Shown here: positions 1 through 11,932 of the stretch, piece by piece
Layout of the letters: every line of letters begins with the position of its first letter
Position numbering within the stretch: position 1 is the first letter of the stretch
Assembly (NCBI RefSeq): GCF_028453695.1
Contig: NC_135781.1
Coordinates: 15,747,640-15,811,639, forward strand
Direction of reading: 5' to 3'
DNA: 64,000 nucleotides
Origin: Augochlora pura
Lineage: Eukaryota > Arthropoda > Insecta > Hymenoptera > Halictidae
Position numbers and translations under genes: made by a program
The notes under the pieces: model-generated
What the model saw: only the letters and a program-made list of their open reading frames with translations
What the model was told of the DNA's origin: nothing
The model's database searches: none

Positions 1-859
1 ACCAAATATTTTTCATATTTTCAATCGTTTAATAATTCGATTAATATATCGATTGGAGCTAGTGAATTTCCAAGTAGACTTTTCATAGCGTTCGTAACAA
101 ATTTCATGGGGAACCCAAAGAAAGCGTAATCGGCGCGCAGAGAACCTGAATGCGATTAGATCATTCTCAGATCATCGAGAGGCTTTTTATTTTTTTCGCG
201 CGGCCAGCCACGAGAGAAACTGGACAGAGGAAATACACCTTGCGTAAACACGGTCGGAAGGACACACAGTGCAAATACACTTCCAAGAGTTCCGTTCGAA
301 GAAAATTTTCTCGAGAAAGCTCTCCACGCGTCGCGAGCAGGCAATCGATCATAATCCCACCCTCAACCAAGGACGACGAAACTTCGATAGAATTTCCAGA
401 GAGTCTGTGAAAGCACGGACCTGATATCTGTACCCTCTGCTGTATCCAGAGATATCCTGGATTCCATTGGCTACGATGTTCGACTCCGATAAGCTGGGAA
501 TCGGAGATCGGCTGGTGGGAATTGTTTGCGGAGGACGCTGTTTGTTATATGTGCTCAAACACGCCGTCTTCCAAAAATATGGGGCTGTTATGCTAACACT
601 CACGCCGCTATTTGGTATAAATCTACTAATTTTCGGGGCTAAAGACGAACTTTTTAGCGTTCTATATTTTCTGCTATCAGTACCTCACCACTTTATGGAA
701 TTCATTTTTGAAAATACATATTTCAATACTTATATATATATATTCTTTTCCGATACGAAAACATGCTTAACAAATATAATTTACAAGTAACATACTTCCA
801 AAAAATTTATTTACTATAAATTTAAAACTAAAAATTTATTTTCTATAAAGCCAACAGTT
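1..859. other. Gene-free stretch at left edge
   Basis: No gene is recognisable. Positions 120-420 are somewhat GC-richer and carry short overlapping open frames on both strands, which argues against coding. From about 600 the DNA is AT-rich, with a short TA run near 730-745. Confidence 0.5.
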
Positions 860-1091
860 TTAACCCTTTGCGCTAAAGTAACAACAATGAGACACCACTG
901 AAAATTGCTACATCACATTTTAAAATAACTTTGACGGTATCGAATTCGATTATATTAAAAAAATTGTGAAAATTGCAAGTACTGTACGTAGCAATTTCAT
1001 ACATATGTATGTCCTAATAAAAATGTACATTGGAAGTAGTGCTTGTCAGAAAGTGTTTTAAATTTCGAATTAAAACAGCGTGGAGTGTAAA
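860..1091. mobile_element. Possible TTAA-type MITE, degraded
   Basis: The left end is TTAA at 860 followed by CCCTTTGCGCT. The right end, read on the other strand, is TTTACACTCCACGCT, which agrees at about 10 of 15 positions and has lost the TTAA. The layout fits the other TTAA-flanked elements in the window, but the match is imperfect and the right end could be chance. There is no coding capacity. Confidence 0.3.
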
Positions 1092-1689
1092 GAATTAAAA
1101 TTGAAAATGTTAGAGTACGTCTAGTGTTAAATGATAAATTTTTTTTTATTAAACTTATTCGTGCATGTAATTCGACAAAGGTTTCATTCTTGAACAAATC
1201 TGCACATGGATATTATGCAATTGATATCAATACTGTTAATATTATCTACTATATCAATGTACAATTCAAACGAAAGACTATTAGAACGTAGTTGAAACTT
1301 TTAGTAAAAATTGTTTCATTTGTTAAATTTTATCTCCTTTCCTTATCTACACCAATCCTCGTAGCAGCATGCTTCAGACAGAAACAAATATCCTAGGTTC
1401 AGTTACGTCCATTTCCAAACACTTTCAAGAATCGGAGTTCTCAGAAGCGTACACAAATGTTCCAAACAAGTTACGCCCACCTTCTCGCTGATCTAAGATA
1501 ATCAAGGACACGAGATACCGAACTCCCACGATAATTATTCCGATACACGCCCCAATTAGCAACTCTAAGAGCAGCAAGCGCCACGCTCCCTTAGAACGTC
1601 GTCTATCAACAGTATAGGATCTCTAAGCAGACAATAGCTAGCTACGATCGCACAGTACTCGCCCCTTCCGGTGATTGCGATTCGGCTAA
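1092..1689. other. AT-rich gene-free stretch
   Basis: No gene, repeat or splice structure stands out here. The stretch changes gradually from AT-rich to GC-richer sequence at about 1500. Confidence 0.5.
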
Positions 1690-2340
1690 ATGTCTCCGGG
1701 GCATGGAGCGATCTTTTTCGACGGTGGCCGCGATATTAATTCGCGTCCGTGAAACTTCGGCGAAACGAGACGGCACAAAGGCGAGCCGCTGCATCCATAT
1801 TTTGCGAGCGACGAGCTGGAGTGCAGCAGCACGGAATCACCCTCGCTCGAAAAAAAAAGCTGTCGAGGAGACAGAAAGGAGCTGGTCGCGCGCGGCCCGT
1901 CGAAATATTCGATACATATTCAGCGGATACATTATGCGGATTTGCATCGCAAAAGACAAAGGGGCCCAGGGCCGAGGACTCCGCGAAAGTGCTTGTTCCG
2001 TCGCGAGCAAACAAGATTCGCGCGTCGACTTGGACGAGCTTTGGGTGGACGCTGCCAGCCGGCCCCGGCCCCGGCGTTAGCGTTAGCGTTCCAGTACATT
2101 TTGTCGGATTTATGATGGATCCGCGATCGATAGGGTTTCGCGGTAGGAAGCGGGTTCGTTAAACGACGCAAATCGTAGGCAGCGGCCGCTGTACCGCATT
2201 GCGAGACCGCATTACCCAGCCGAACAACCTGGCAACGCCCATAACTCACAGGCCTCTATAACCAGCGTTGCTGGCTCCGCTGCAAGACAGGGTAGATGTA
2301 CTGGTTGTGGCCAGTGCATCGTTTCTAGCCAGCTGTATTA
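1690..2340. other. CpG-rich island with overlapping open frames
   Basis: The stretch is GC- and CpG-rich and contains a short CCGGCCCCGG / GCGTTA repeat run near 2055-2090. Frames of 90-137 codons are open on both strands at once, as expected when stops are rare for compositional reasons. I see no splice-bounded exon and no recognisable domain. It may be a regulatory island or unrecognised UTR. Confidence 0.4.
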
Positions 2341-2910
2341 TTATTTATATTTTCTACTTTAACATTGCGCGATTTTCTATGTACATATTTTTACACTTGT
2401 TTCAACCAAAAGATGTCATTGGAGATTTCTCTTGCAAACCCTTTTAATTAATATTCGAAATTTTGTTTAAACAGAATTATGGAAGACTATAGAAAATAAA
2501 CGACAATGTGGAATATTAATTCCAATTCTCTTTTTTCCAGTAACACAAGATTAAATTTTCGAAAGCATATCCGAGATGTCCTGATTTATTTTCATGGAAA
2601 AATACTCTAACATAGGAGAAGTTAGGGAAAAACAGAAGAAAAGTTGTGCAAAAGAAAATATTATCGCTTGTAATGATTAATTGAAATAACTATTGTACAA
2701 TGACGATTTTAGAAGATTTTAGAAATCTCGATAGAGATTACTCAATTATATCTATATCCGCGTATTAGTTGTGTAAACGATCATTCGATTAATATAATGT
2801 AAAGATCCATATGTTGTGCGATGGTTTAGAGTACTAACTGATATGTTATTGTTTAAAACTATTGTTTCTAATGGTTACGTAAACTTCATAAAAATTCATC
2901 TTTTTTACAG
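2341..2910. other. AT-rich stretch with orphan plus-strand acceptor
   Basis: There is no open frame of note. A strong acceptor-like string (TCTTTTTTCCAG) ends at 2540 on the plus strand, but no open frame or convincing donor follows before the candidate exon at 2911. Confidence 0.4.
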
Positions 2911-2973
2911 CACGTAGTGTTTTTAGTAGAGATCCTTTAAAATTGTGTACTTTCCTTAGAAAAACATGAAGAG
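2911..2973 (+). other. Candidate non-coding exon, plus strand
   Basis: A pyrimidine-rich acceptor (CATCTTTTTTACAG) ends at 2910, and a consensus donor (GAAGAG|GTAAGTG) follows position 2973, bounding 63 nt. All three frames contain a stop, so it would be an untranslated or long non-coding RNA exon. An ATG lies 8 nt before the donor and could begin a coding region that continues in a later exon. Support is splice signals only, and a chance pairing is quite possible in AT-rich DNA. Confidence 0.3.
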
Positions 2974-4264
2974 GTAAGTGAATTTCTCATGTACTATCTA
3001 AACGTACGAAACATGTGATAACACAATCTATATAACTTCAACATAACGTCAACAAGAGAAAAAGAGAGAAATTACTGGAAATAGAAAATGCAACCCAAAT
3101 TAAATTAATAGTAAAACAGATAAAATAAGAGAAAGCAGAAGAAATGAAGAGACGTAAATTGAAAGCAAAAAGAAGTAAATTGAAAGAGACGGAAAATACG
3201 ACGAATGAAAGAAACAAGAAAAGTAAATAAAGATAACGCAAAAGAAATAAAAAGACGGGAGTAAAATAAAACTACCTTTATATTATCATTAAATGTAATA
3301 ACGCCAAGCTTTCAAATACCACAAAGAAAAATATAGAAACACTTATACTACGTATTAAAAATTATACTGACTTTTAATTACTTATACACTTCTTTATTGC
3401 AAATTTGTAACACATTTAGTTATTGAGGCGAGAAATGTTTTAGTACCAAAAATGATACTAAACATGGCCATAAGTATTGTATAAGAGTCAACGAATGGTA
3501 GAAAATGTGAGCTTTACCATTTCTATCCTGCAATAATAGTTGAACGATTTTGTTACTCTATTGCAAAATAGACGTTAAAATGTAAGGTATTGAATAATCT
3601 ATTAAAACTTGAACGTTTCTTACGCGACACAAGAGTTTAAGAATATTCATGCAAATCCTTAATGCGACCACAACCGTTACACCCACCCTATCTCCAGTTG
3701 TAACGACGTGTCGGCGAGGCGTGCTGAATACCCTCTTCTACCCTCCCGTTCGCCGCGACTCTGTGCACACCGACGACGGCGTCGCCTCGACGACTCTCTT
3801 TCGAAACAATTACGCTGATCAACTAAGAAGATCGCTGCTCGGCCTGAAACTGCTTCGCGGAGGTCGGTCCCGTTCCAACCCTGCTATCCGAGGGATCGTC
3901 TCATCCCGCACTGCTGCTTCCGCACGTAATCCACGCCGTGATTATGTATCACACGGGCCACGGCTCGCGGGATTTGTTGGAAAAACAAACGAAGCCGCTT
4001 TCTAAGCATGCTATCGCTGACGACGGCGTTTCGGTTTTATTGGATTCGCTGAAAATTGATTATCTCGGTTTCGGTACGACGAGATATCATTTCGAAAATG
4101 AAATTCGGTATGCTTTTCATAATGGTAAAGAAACTCTTTTCGAATACTTTGTTAGAAAAATGTTACTATTTCCCGTAAATAATGAGTAATTTTCTTTAAA
4201 CCTTTTCAGTGGCACTCTTCAAATTTATGAGAAACATGAATTTGTACGTGTAATTTACAGTATC
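2974..4264. other. Gene-free stretch with small GC island
   Basis: Positions 3030-3240 are strongly purine-rich on the plus strand, with many AAAGAGA-like strings, so the opposite strand gives a falsely hydrophobic open frame. Positions 3680-4000 form a GC-richer island with an open frame of 118 codons on the plus strand. I see no domain or splice context and do not call it a gene. Confidence 0.4.
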
Positions 4265-4503
4265 TTAACCCTCTATGGACCGAATTTTTTCCTTTGGCTT
4301 CTAACTGCAGACAAATTGCAAAACGTTTACTTCAATATTTCAGGTTGATGAAACTGTCAACCATCAATATTGTTATTGGTTGTTTCAGAGACCTTATATA
4401 ATTAAAACGTATACATCATCTTGTAAATAAAACAAAAATTATTTAATAAAATGTTGATACATTGTCATGTGGCCTCAAAGTTACACGGTCTATAGAGGGT
4501 TAA
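4265..4503. mobile_element. piggyBac-like MITE, 239 bp
   Basis: The element is bounded by TTAA on both sides and has near-perfect terminal inverted repeats, CCCTCTATGGACCG on the left and CCCTCTATAGACCG read inward from the right (one mismatch). The palindrome extends four bases into each flank (TATC/GATA), so the full inverted repeat covers 4261-4507. TTAA target duplication and ends starting CCC are hallmarks of piggyBac-superfamily insertions. The interior is AT-rich and non-coding. A diverged relative lies at 41739-41864, and the ends also resemble those of the element at 32654. Confidence 0.8.
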
Positions 4504-5802
4504 GATAACGTTGGAATTTACTGTAGTTACGTGTTGTATACTACTTTTTCGCTGACAACCTGTGCAAGGTTTTAACAGTGTAATAAATAAAAATAACCAG
4601 TGTACGTTTCATATTTTTCTGTTGTACGATATTCATTTTGTAATAGAACCTCGATTATCCATTTAACAATTGCATAATAGATAATTTTCATATGGGACGT
4701 TCAGTAATCGAGATTATACTGTATAGTATGAATTCCTACGAATATTCGTTAGTAACATTTTCGTATTTTATTTGGAGAAACGATGATATTTCTGGCAAAC
4801 AGATTTTATGGAATTCATATGCAAAATATCATTTAACGCGGATATTTTTATTGGCATCTGTCATTATTTATGCGTTCTTTAACAAATTATTATGTTCAAC
4901 AATTTTAATACTATCGACGTCGTGGAAAAATGTTCTTCCGTTAAAAAATTATCCGAAGGATTTCTACAAAATATAGCCTGTTCAAGATAAATTACGGTAC
5001 GTGGAAAAGTGTACTTTAGTTTCCTTATTACTTAACAAGTAAAATACACTTAAGACCCGATAATCGATATAACAAAATAATGCGAAGAGTAAACTTTTTT
5101 TTCATAATTATTCTCAAGGGTTCAACTATTACTCATCAACTTGACATCTAAATGCGTTAAACTTGAAACACTACCAGTATCTTTTATATAATGATATTTT
5201 TTTCACTGCTCCAATAGGAATGTAGCAGACAAGCTAAATTGAATAAACGAGGGATGAACGACTAAATCGAATAAGTTTGTCCAGATTTATCAGGATTTCA
5301 ACAGACTACGCAAACAATTGCTCGCGTTTTCATCGTGTCGCGGACAACAGATCAAGAGATTCAAGGAAAAGTTCTGCAAGAAACGGTTCGAAGAGTAAAC
5401 AAGTAGAATGTTTCTGAACAAAACTGATCGGACAAAACTTGGTGTTTCCTGCAAGTATAGCGCTAAAAACGATTCAAATTCGAACAATCACAAAACCATG
5501 GTATTGCAATCTCGGTGCGGCATCGTGCACAGTACTATTGATCGTGCTTAGCACGCGCGTATCGCTTGCTTCCGCATAATCCCCGTCGAGATTACGAGCC
5601 AAAATCGATAAGGGATAACGAACGGCGATGAAAAAGAATTGTTCGCCGTCAAAAAATTCCGCTTCCACGTAAATGTTTGCAGAAATTTTCGGGATAAAGA
5701 AATGATCCTGGTTTGCGTCGAAGTTCGGTAAAATTTTACTCGAACGACAGATAAAAAATAAGGAATGAAATTTCATTCGACACCATAGAATAAATATGCG
5801 AT
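4504..5802. other. AT-rich gene-free stretch with a short inverted-repeat motif
   Basis: No gene is visible. At 4641-4725 the strings CCTCGATTATCC and, on the other strand, TCTCGATTACTG face each other across about 60 bp. This recalls pogo/Tigger-type ends, but only an 8-base core is shared, so I do not call an element. Confidence 0.35.
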
Positions 5803-6180
5803 CGAATAAAATATTCGACTAAAAAGTATTTATTCGGATACTTGTTCTAGATAAATATTCTTGCTGTGTTAATATTAATAACTTTAATATTAAGTATTAT
5901 ATAAATGAGAATAATGTAGTTGAATAGATAGAATAATTTACGGCAAATAATGAATAATTGTTGTTCGTATAAAATATTCGACTAGAAAGTATTCTTTCGG
6001 ATAATTATCTTAGATAAATATTCTTGCAACGTTAATAATAAATAATAAATGTATTGTTAAATATTCTATAAACTGGAATAATATATTCGAATAAATAGAT
6101 GGAACAATTTATGACGAATAATAAATAATTCGAACTAAAACAGTACTCATTTGGATAATTATCTGAGATAAATATTGATT
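5803..6180. repeat. Diverged tandem repeat, about 155-163 bp unit
   Basis: Two full units and part of a third are visible. The motif ATTCGACT..AAGTAT..TTCGGATA recurs at about 5813, 5976 and 6128, giving spacings of 163 and 152 bp. The unit interiors share AGATAAATATTCTTG and AATAGATAGAA-type strings but have drifted substantially. There is no coding potential. Confidence 0.7.
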
Positions 6181-9180
6181 CGAAACAATTTGAATAATGC
6201 CAAACTCTGCTTTGCAAGCACGATCGCAGAGGAACTCGAGCTTCCCGAATGGAGATGGAGTCAGACGGTAGGAAAGGTCTCGGGTAAAAGGTTACAGCGT
6301 CTACGGAGAAAAGAGAGGATCGCGAAGTTCGCGTTTCGTCGGTTGATTCGCGACTTTTCGTGTATATCTCCGTGAAATTGGGCCAAACAAGTATCGATGG
6401 TGCGGCAGAAAATTTCACAGCGGTGCACGGCTCGAAAACGTTCGGAAGCCGAAAGCTAAAAGCCGCGGCCCAATTCCGACTCTATCTGGCCTGATCGAGT
6501 TAAACGTCATGCCGAAAATGATTTGTATCGTCAGCCTGCGCGCACTCTAGGCGGAAAAGCACGACGATGGTTTCGAAGCTGGGGTTAGCTGCGGGCTGGA
6601 GGCAGTACTGGGTCACTGGAAACCGGCGAAGGAATTAACGGCTTCGCTTTTGATCTCTCAAGACAATAGATAGAACACGCCGCAACAAAGAGCCGAGTGC
6701 TTATCTGTAAAAAGGCTGCCGCGAAGAGCTACCTCTCGGTTCTTAGATTTTAATATCTTTTTCAATCGATCGCAGAAGTCCTTGGAACCTTTATAAGTAA
6801 TTCGGTGAATGATCGAAGTCATCGGAGGGCACTGCGACGATGCATCTGTGAACTTTGGACGATCTTCGAAATGCCGCGTAGTTTCTATGGTCAAACTGAT
6901 GAACTGTGCTAGTTCACAATCTGCGCGACTAACTTCATTGCACACGCCGTTAAAGTGCAGTCGCTTGTTTGCACAACTGGTAGGTCATCTGGGTAAATAT
7001 TTTTTGAGACTTTGGTAGACTAGTTATGAAAGAACGAGGAAGGTTCTGCTGATATTTTATATCGTTCGCTAATGGCGACGAAACTGCAGTTCTTCGGCCG
7101 TTTCGAGCCAGAAAAGCCCACTGAAACCTCAGATGTTCGACTCGAGACAGTTGCACGCGAGAATTAAAAATCTCGAACAATAGACGCGCAGTAAAAAAGT
7201 TAACTCGCTGCCGTGGACGTGGCCTACTTTAAACTCCTCGCCTTAGAGTATCGAGCCAGGCTCGCGGCGAAGTCTTCAAACTGAATTTAATGAATACGAA
7301 GTTTAATTTTTCTTTCCGGTCGAAATGGAATTATATCGATTACCTGTGCTATGAATATTCCAAGTGTGTTTCATTATTCGGAGAGAAAGCGTTCTACAAT
7401 CAGAATGTTGATTGCAACAATGCAGTATGGATTATAGAATTGTTCTCAATAAATAGAGGACTTTATAAATATTTCAATAAACTTGAACTCGTTCTTGTAT
7501 TTTCAGGTGAAAATTCTCATCTTTTCCTCCTAGATCGAATGGGTGAACGAGGCTATGCTATCTTCATCTTATCAATATTTGCCCTTTAGAGTAAATGTAT
7601 ACTCAGCAGTGAACATAAAACTCCATTTTCCTACGGCAAATTGTTAGCGATAAAATATCTCTGATAAGCGCGACGCGAATCGTAAGGCGAGAGGTTGAAC
7701 AGATAATGTGTTTTTTAACCCTTCGCTTTTTACTGCCACCTTTATTGCGGCCATTTCGCATTTGCTGAGTGCATACGCTTTTTATCACAATCGTGGTGTA
7801 AATTCGTGTGATATAAAATTGTGTCTTGAGTTAAATCTGACCTCGAAACTACGCGTTATTTAATTCAAGTCTTCGGTCACTTATCGACCTCGACTTAATA
7901 GCCATTTTTTGTTACAATCCGAAGTCTTTTCAATTTCAATTACAGCACGCACTTGACATTTAGTTGCCAGGGAGAGTCAGGATACGAAAGCCTAAATAAA
8001 ACTCAATTAAATACGCCACAAAGCGAAGTATGCTCGGGTTTGCAGTGGCATTTCAGAAGGAAGTGTTACTTTAAAGTGCTTTTAGGACATAAAAGGCGAA
8101 ACGTTTCTGCGACAGCGGGGATTCCGGGTGTTATTTAGGGTACTAATTTGCCGCGAGTCGGTCACGTATAGAGGCGCATACGCGCAAACAGTGGATGCTG
8201 AAGGAGGCCGATAATGGATTCACTCGCGGCTCCGGAGTATTTCAGCCGACGACCAGTCTTCTAGCCGGTCCTTTTGTCGAACGAAATTTTTCGCATTCGT
8301 TCCTAGGAACGAAGCGACGAATACCCGAGGGGGCGAGGGCAAGGGAGACAGAGAGACCCGCTCGAACGATTCCCCTGGAAAGCTCGATAAAGGGGACGAA
8401 AGTCGTTGGAAGTCTAACAAAGAAGGCGCCGCGCTGCTAGAAGGAACTTCGGGGATCGCTCGCTGTAGCGGTAAATCGCGCTGTTCTTTCGCAAACGAAT
8501 CCGCCGAGGAGACACCAAAGGGCACCACAAAGTTGATAAAAAGTTAACTGCCCGTGATCTAGCTCGTTCACTTAACGCTCTGCTCGCCTGCTTCCGAACG
8601 CAATTGTATCACCAGACAATTCGCCGAGTGAAATCCACTTATTCGAATGAATCCTAGAAACACTTGTGCTTTGAAAAATACCAGAATTTATTCCAACAAC
8701 AATCGTATCACCTGCAAACGCGACTTTTGCTGTTCACACGGACACAGACTTATTCTTTAATTACCATTACAAATCGACGCTTCTTCATACATTATTCTTC
8801 CAAAAGATTGCAACTCATGAATTTAGTTTATTATTATTACCATTATTATTATTATTGCCACTTAATTTATGTTCTATATTCTCTGTACCTTTTGTACTAT
8901 ATATCTTTTTCACTTTCTATCGTTTGTAATTCCCCTTACACTTTGCGTAACGAGGTAAGACGTGCTTCTTAAGATGTTGGATGTATAGAAAATTTGCAAT
9001 TACGAACATAATAAATACTGGATAAGTGTGGCGAGTAGTGAATAAAATAGCGAGTTTCAATACACCACCATTGAGATACCCTTCATAAAAGATCATATAA
9101 CGATCCTATAAAGGTCCTTAAACAAAAGTCACCAATTAACTAGACTTCCAGCCAGCTCCAATCGATTTTTCATCGCTAGG
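6181..9180. other. Gene-free stretch with two GC-richer patches
   Basis: Patches at 6180-6660 and 8150-8560 are CpG-richer and contain open frames of about 100-128 codons on overlapping strands. None has both splice signals or a recognisable domain. A polypyrimidine run before TTTTCAG|GTGAAA at about 7506 on the plus strand resembles a splice acceptor but has a poor donor context. Positions 8828-8857 hold an imperfect ATT microsatellite. Confidence 0.4.
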
Positions 9181-11666
9181 TGTTCACTTGACTGGAAGCC
9201 CTGGTGTTTTGGTGGAACAAACAGCGGTGCAAAAGCTGGGTGTGCCGCGCGTTATGTTCAAGGAAGTTCGCTGTACCCGAGGACAGTAAGACAAGTGTCA
9301 GTGCATGACAGCGAGACTTCCGTGTCCCGTCATGAGTTGGTTGCGCACGGTGCGGTCCGTCGAAAACTGCGTTAATAGAGTAAAAGCTTGGCCGTGTTTG
9401 ACCGCGTTACACTACTTCGGAGCCAAGGAAAACTCCGGAAACGTAGGCAAACTCCGGGACTACGTGTTCCCGTCGAGTTACCGTCCGGTTTTTCGAGCAC
9501 GGGTACTCGCGCCGAGCTCGAGAGTACGCGCGGAGAGCAAACAGTCTGGTCGCAGACACTGCCAAGTTTTTGCCAGCGGCCCTCCTAACCACTATCGCTG
9601 CCTAACTATTATTCGACGGAAATGGAACGATTCGCGCTGTCCCGCCGAGATTTAGCAAAAATCCGCGACCGGCCCTGGCAACTTCGAAAGCGCGCCTCTC
9701 CTGCCTCTCGCTTACCATAATTTACCGCCATCGAACTATTATCAACTGCCGCGACCGGATAAATCCAATTTTCCTCGTTAATTACGAGGCCGTGGGGAAA
9801 CACGGAGATGCAGCGAATCGGTTCACATAAGTTCCCTACATTTTCCTGATGCAGTTAGGGCTCGCAGTTAGGCTCGCAATTAGTTCCTTCGGCTGCAAGA
9901 AAAAATCAATTCTGTTTGCCGCGGAAGAAATTGCGTTACCGAACCCATTTGGGCCACTTTGCAAGCGATCGCCCTAGCGAATTTTATTCCAAAATCGATC
10001 AAACTTATTGCTTACGTAACATAATTAACCACGCAGAAAGAGGCGCGTACATTTTACCGCGACATTGTCGGCTTCTCGTTTCGGCGCACCGTTCAAGTTC
10101 GATCAACGTCCTGGCTCACCGGTGTACGCGTAAACCGTGATACAATCGCTTAATTATTGCTTGGCTGCGCGCATTTGCAGCGTACAAAATTCTGAAAATA
10201 ATTCTGCGTAATTGCTCGGGCTGAAATTCATTCCCTTGGTCGGCAAACGAAACCTATTAATTACCGGTGGATGTTAAAACAGAACAATGAATTATTCATC
10301 GGGACACCCAACAGGTTCCCCGGTAACACTCTGAATTGAATATTCGACGTGCAGTGAGTTTCTTTTAATTAAGAATCTCTCGTACGTCGTTAAAGTTGAA
10401 AAAAGAACAATGTTATTACCGTAGTTGCTGATACGAAGCCGCACATTATATGCGATATAGTCTTCTTGTACAGTGCGTCAAATTGCAGGGGAGACTTCGG
10501 GGTCAATATAATTTCCTCGTGCGAGACGCGAGATGCATTTTTCTGCAGTCACTGGGCCGAGTAATTTCGACTCAACGTAATATGTAACATTGTAACGGCT
10601 TAAAGTGGCTATGAAAAACATCGTAAGAGATATTATATACGCAAATTTGATGGGAAATTGCAGGTGTGTGCAAAGTTGAAAAATAATCTTCAAAATATTC
10701 ATTCGTCTTTGCTGTCACCTTTAATCGATCACGAATAACTTCTTCATTATATGTTCTTCATTTAAAATGCCGTAACACTTGCTTAATCGTGGGCGTACTA
10801 ATTATATGTATATCTGCAATATCTGTTACCTAGTAATATCACCGTGTAACGTCAATTGTGTCCAGTATATAATGTTAACAGTTTTGCAATTTACTTCGTG
10901 ACCGAGTCAACACTATTCACGAAATAAAGCGTACAATTGAATATTGTCTAAGAGTAAGGGTTTATAACACATTTCGATCAAAAGTGAATTAGTATCACAT
11001 GCACGCATATTTCTGCAGACAGTGGCCGATTGAACCAAATTTACGAAAGAAAGATACACTACAGAATTCCAGACATTTAAGCGTTTAAACAGTCGTCCTC
11101 AATTCCATTTCAAAAAACACTGAAATAGAATATATCATTGCAACCTAGCTGTTCTGATGAATCTTTCGATGGCATACATAAAACCCTATATTGCATAAAT
11201 CATTCTTAATATCCGGCCAACCGAATCAGATCTCCCCATTTTAAATTGAGTCGTTTGATATTCTTGTGCTAATCAACACTATAACTTCTTAATCTCGTTG
11301 CGACTTCTACGGAGAGCCACTGTTTAAGAAAAAATTGACGCCATATAAGTTCACTTTGATATTTTCATTCGATTGAACAAAACACTGCAATTTCTTTTTT
11401 ACTTCCATTGTAAATAATAAATTTGAAAGATCACAGTAACTATTACAAGTACAGTATTAAATCCGAGATATCCGGAAATGTGCTTTAAACCCTGATTCTC
11501 AGTCGACATTCAATTTGCAAAGAGAGAGAGAGAAGTTTTATCGTTGTTCGCCTCGCTATCTCAAGAGATACACTCGCAAAGTGAGAACACGTCGCTGGAA
11601 AAAGGGTACCATCTAACATGCATTAAGCTCGCACACGAATCGTGCAAAGGATCCGAGCGGAAGTAC
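9181..11666. other. Gene-free stretch downstream of the minus-strand gene
   Basis: If the gene at 11.67-13.56 kb is real, this is part of its third or later intron, or contains small exons I could not identify. The frame needed after exon 2 is phase 1. Positions 9180-9830 are GC-richer. The best minus-strand lead is an open stretch of about 45 codons ending at ATG|GTAAGCG near 9708, but it lacks a credible acceptor. From 10400 to 11540 the DNA is AT-rich and featureless. Confidence 0.4.
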
Positions 11667-11932
11667 CTTCGTCGCCAGAAGTTGAGGTGTCTTCTGGTTC
11701 GGGCGACGATCCCGGGGACCCAGGCGACTGTCTGCCGTGCCTCGAATCTGACCGGCCGTACTCGAATCCTCCGGCTGTCCCCGACCCCTTGTTGTCTTCG
11801 TGGAGGCGTCCCTTTTCAGGGGACAAGGAGCGCCCGTCCCTGGAGTCTCCCGAATACGAGCCGCGTTTTGCGTCCCTCGCCTCAGGGCTACCCAATCTTT
11901 TGCTAAAGTCGGTGGGCATGGCTGAACGTTTC
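11667..11932 (-). CDS. Exon 2 of a Ser/Pro/Arg-rich protein gene
   Basis: On the minus strand this 266-nt exon is preceded by an acceptor (ATCTTCAG|GA) and followed by a strong donor (GACGAAG|GTACTT). Its first base completes the codon split by exon 1 (CG+G, Arg), so the two exons join in phase, and it leaves one base (phase 1) for the next exon. The roughly 88 residues are rich in Ser, Gly, Arg, Asp and Pro, with stretches such as SPGSPGSSPEPEDTSTSGDE. They look intrinsically disordered and likely phosphorylated, with no globular domain. The plus strand is also open across much of this exon, as happens in GC-rich coding DNA. The splice sites and matching phase favour minus. Identity is unknown. 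It is probably the N-terminal linker of a large protein. Confidence 0.65.

Noticed and set aside
8220..8528. 102-codon minus-strand frame, Ser/Pro-rich
   Set aside because: Considered as a later exon of the 11-13 kb gene. It has no acceptor or consensus donor and an equally open plus strand.
9609..9830. Minus-strand open stretch ending at ATG|GTAAGCG (reads NWIYPVAAVDNSSMAVNY)
   Set aside because: The donor is good and the peptide looks plausible, but the only upstream AG sites lack a pyrimidine tract, so an exon cannot be supported.
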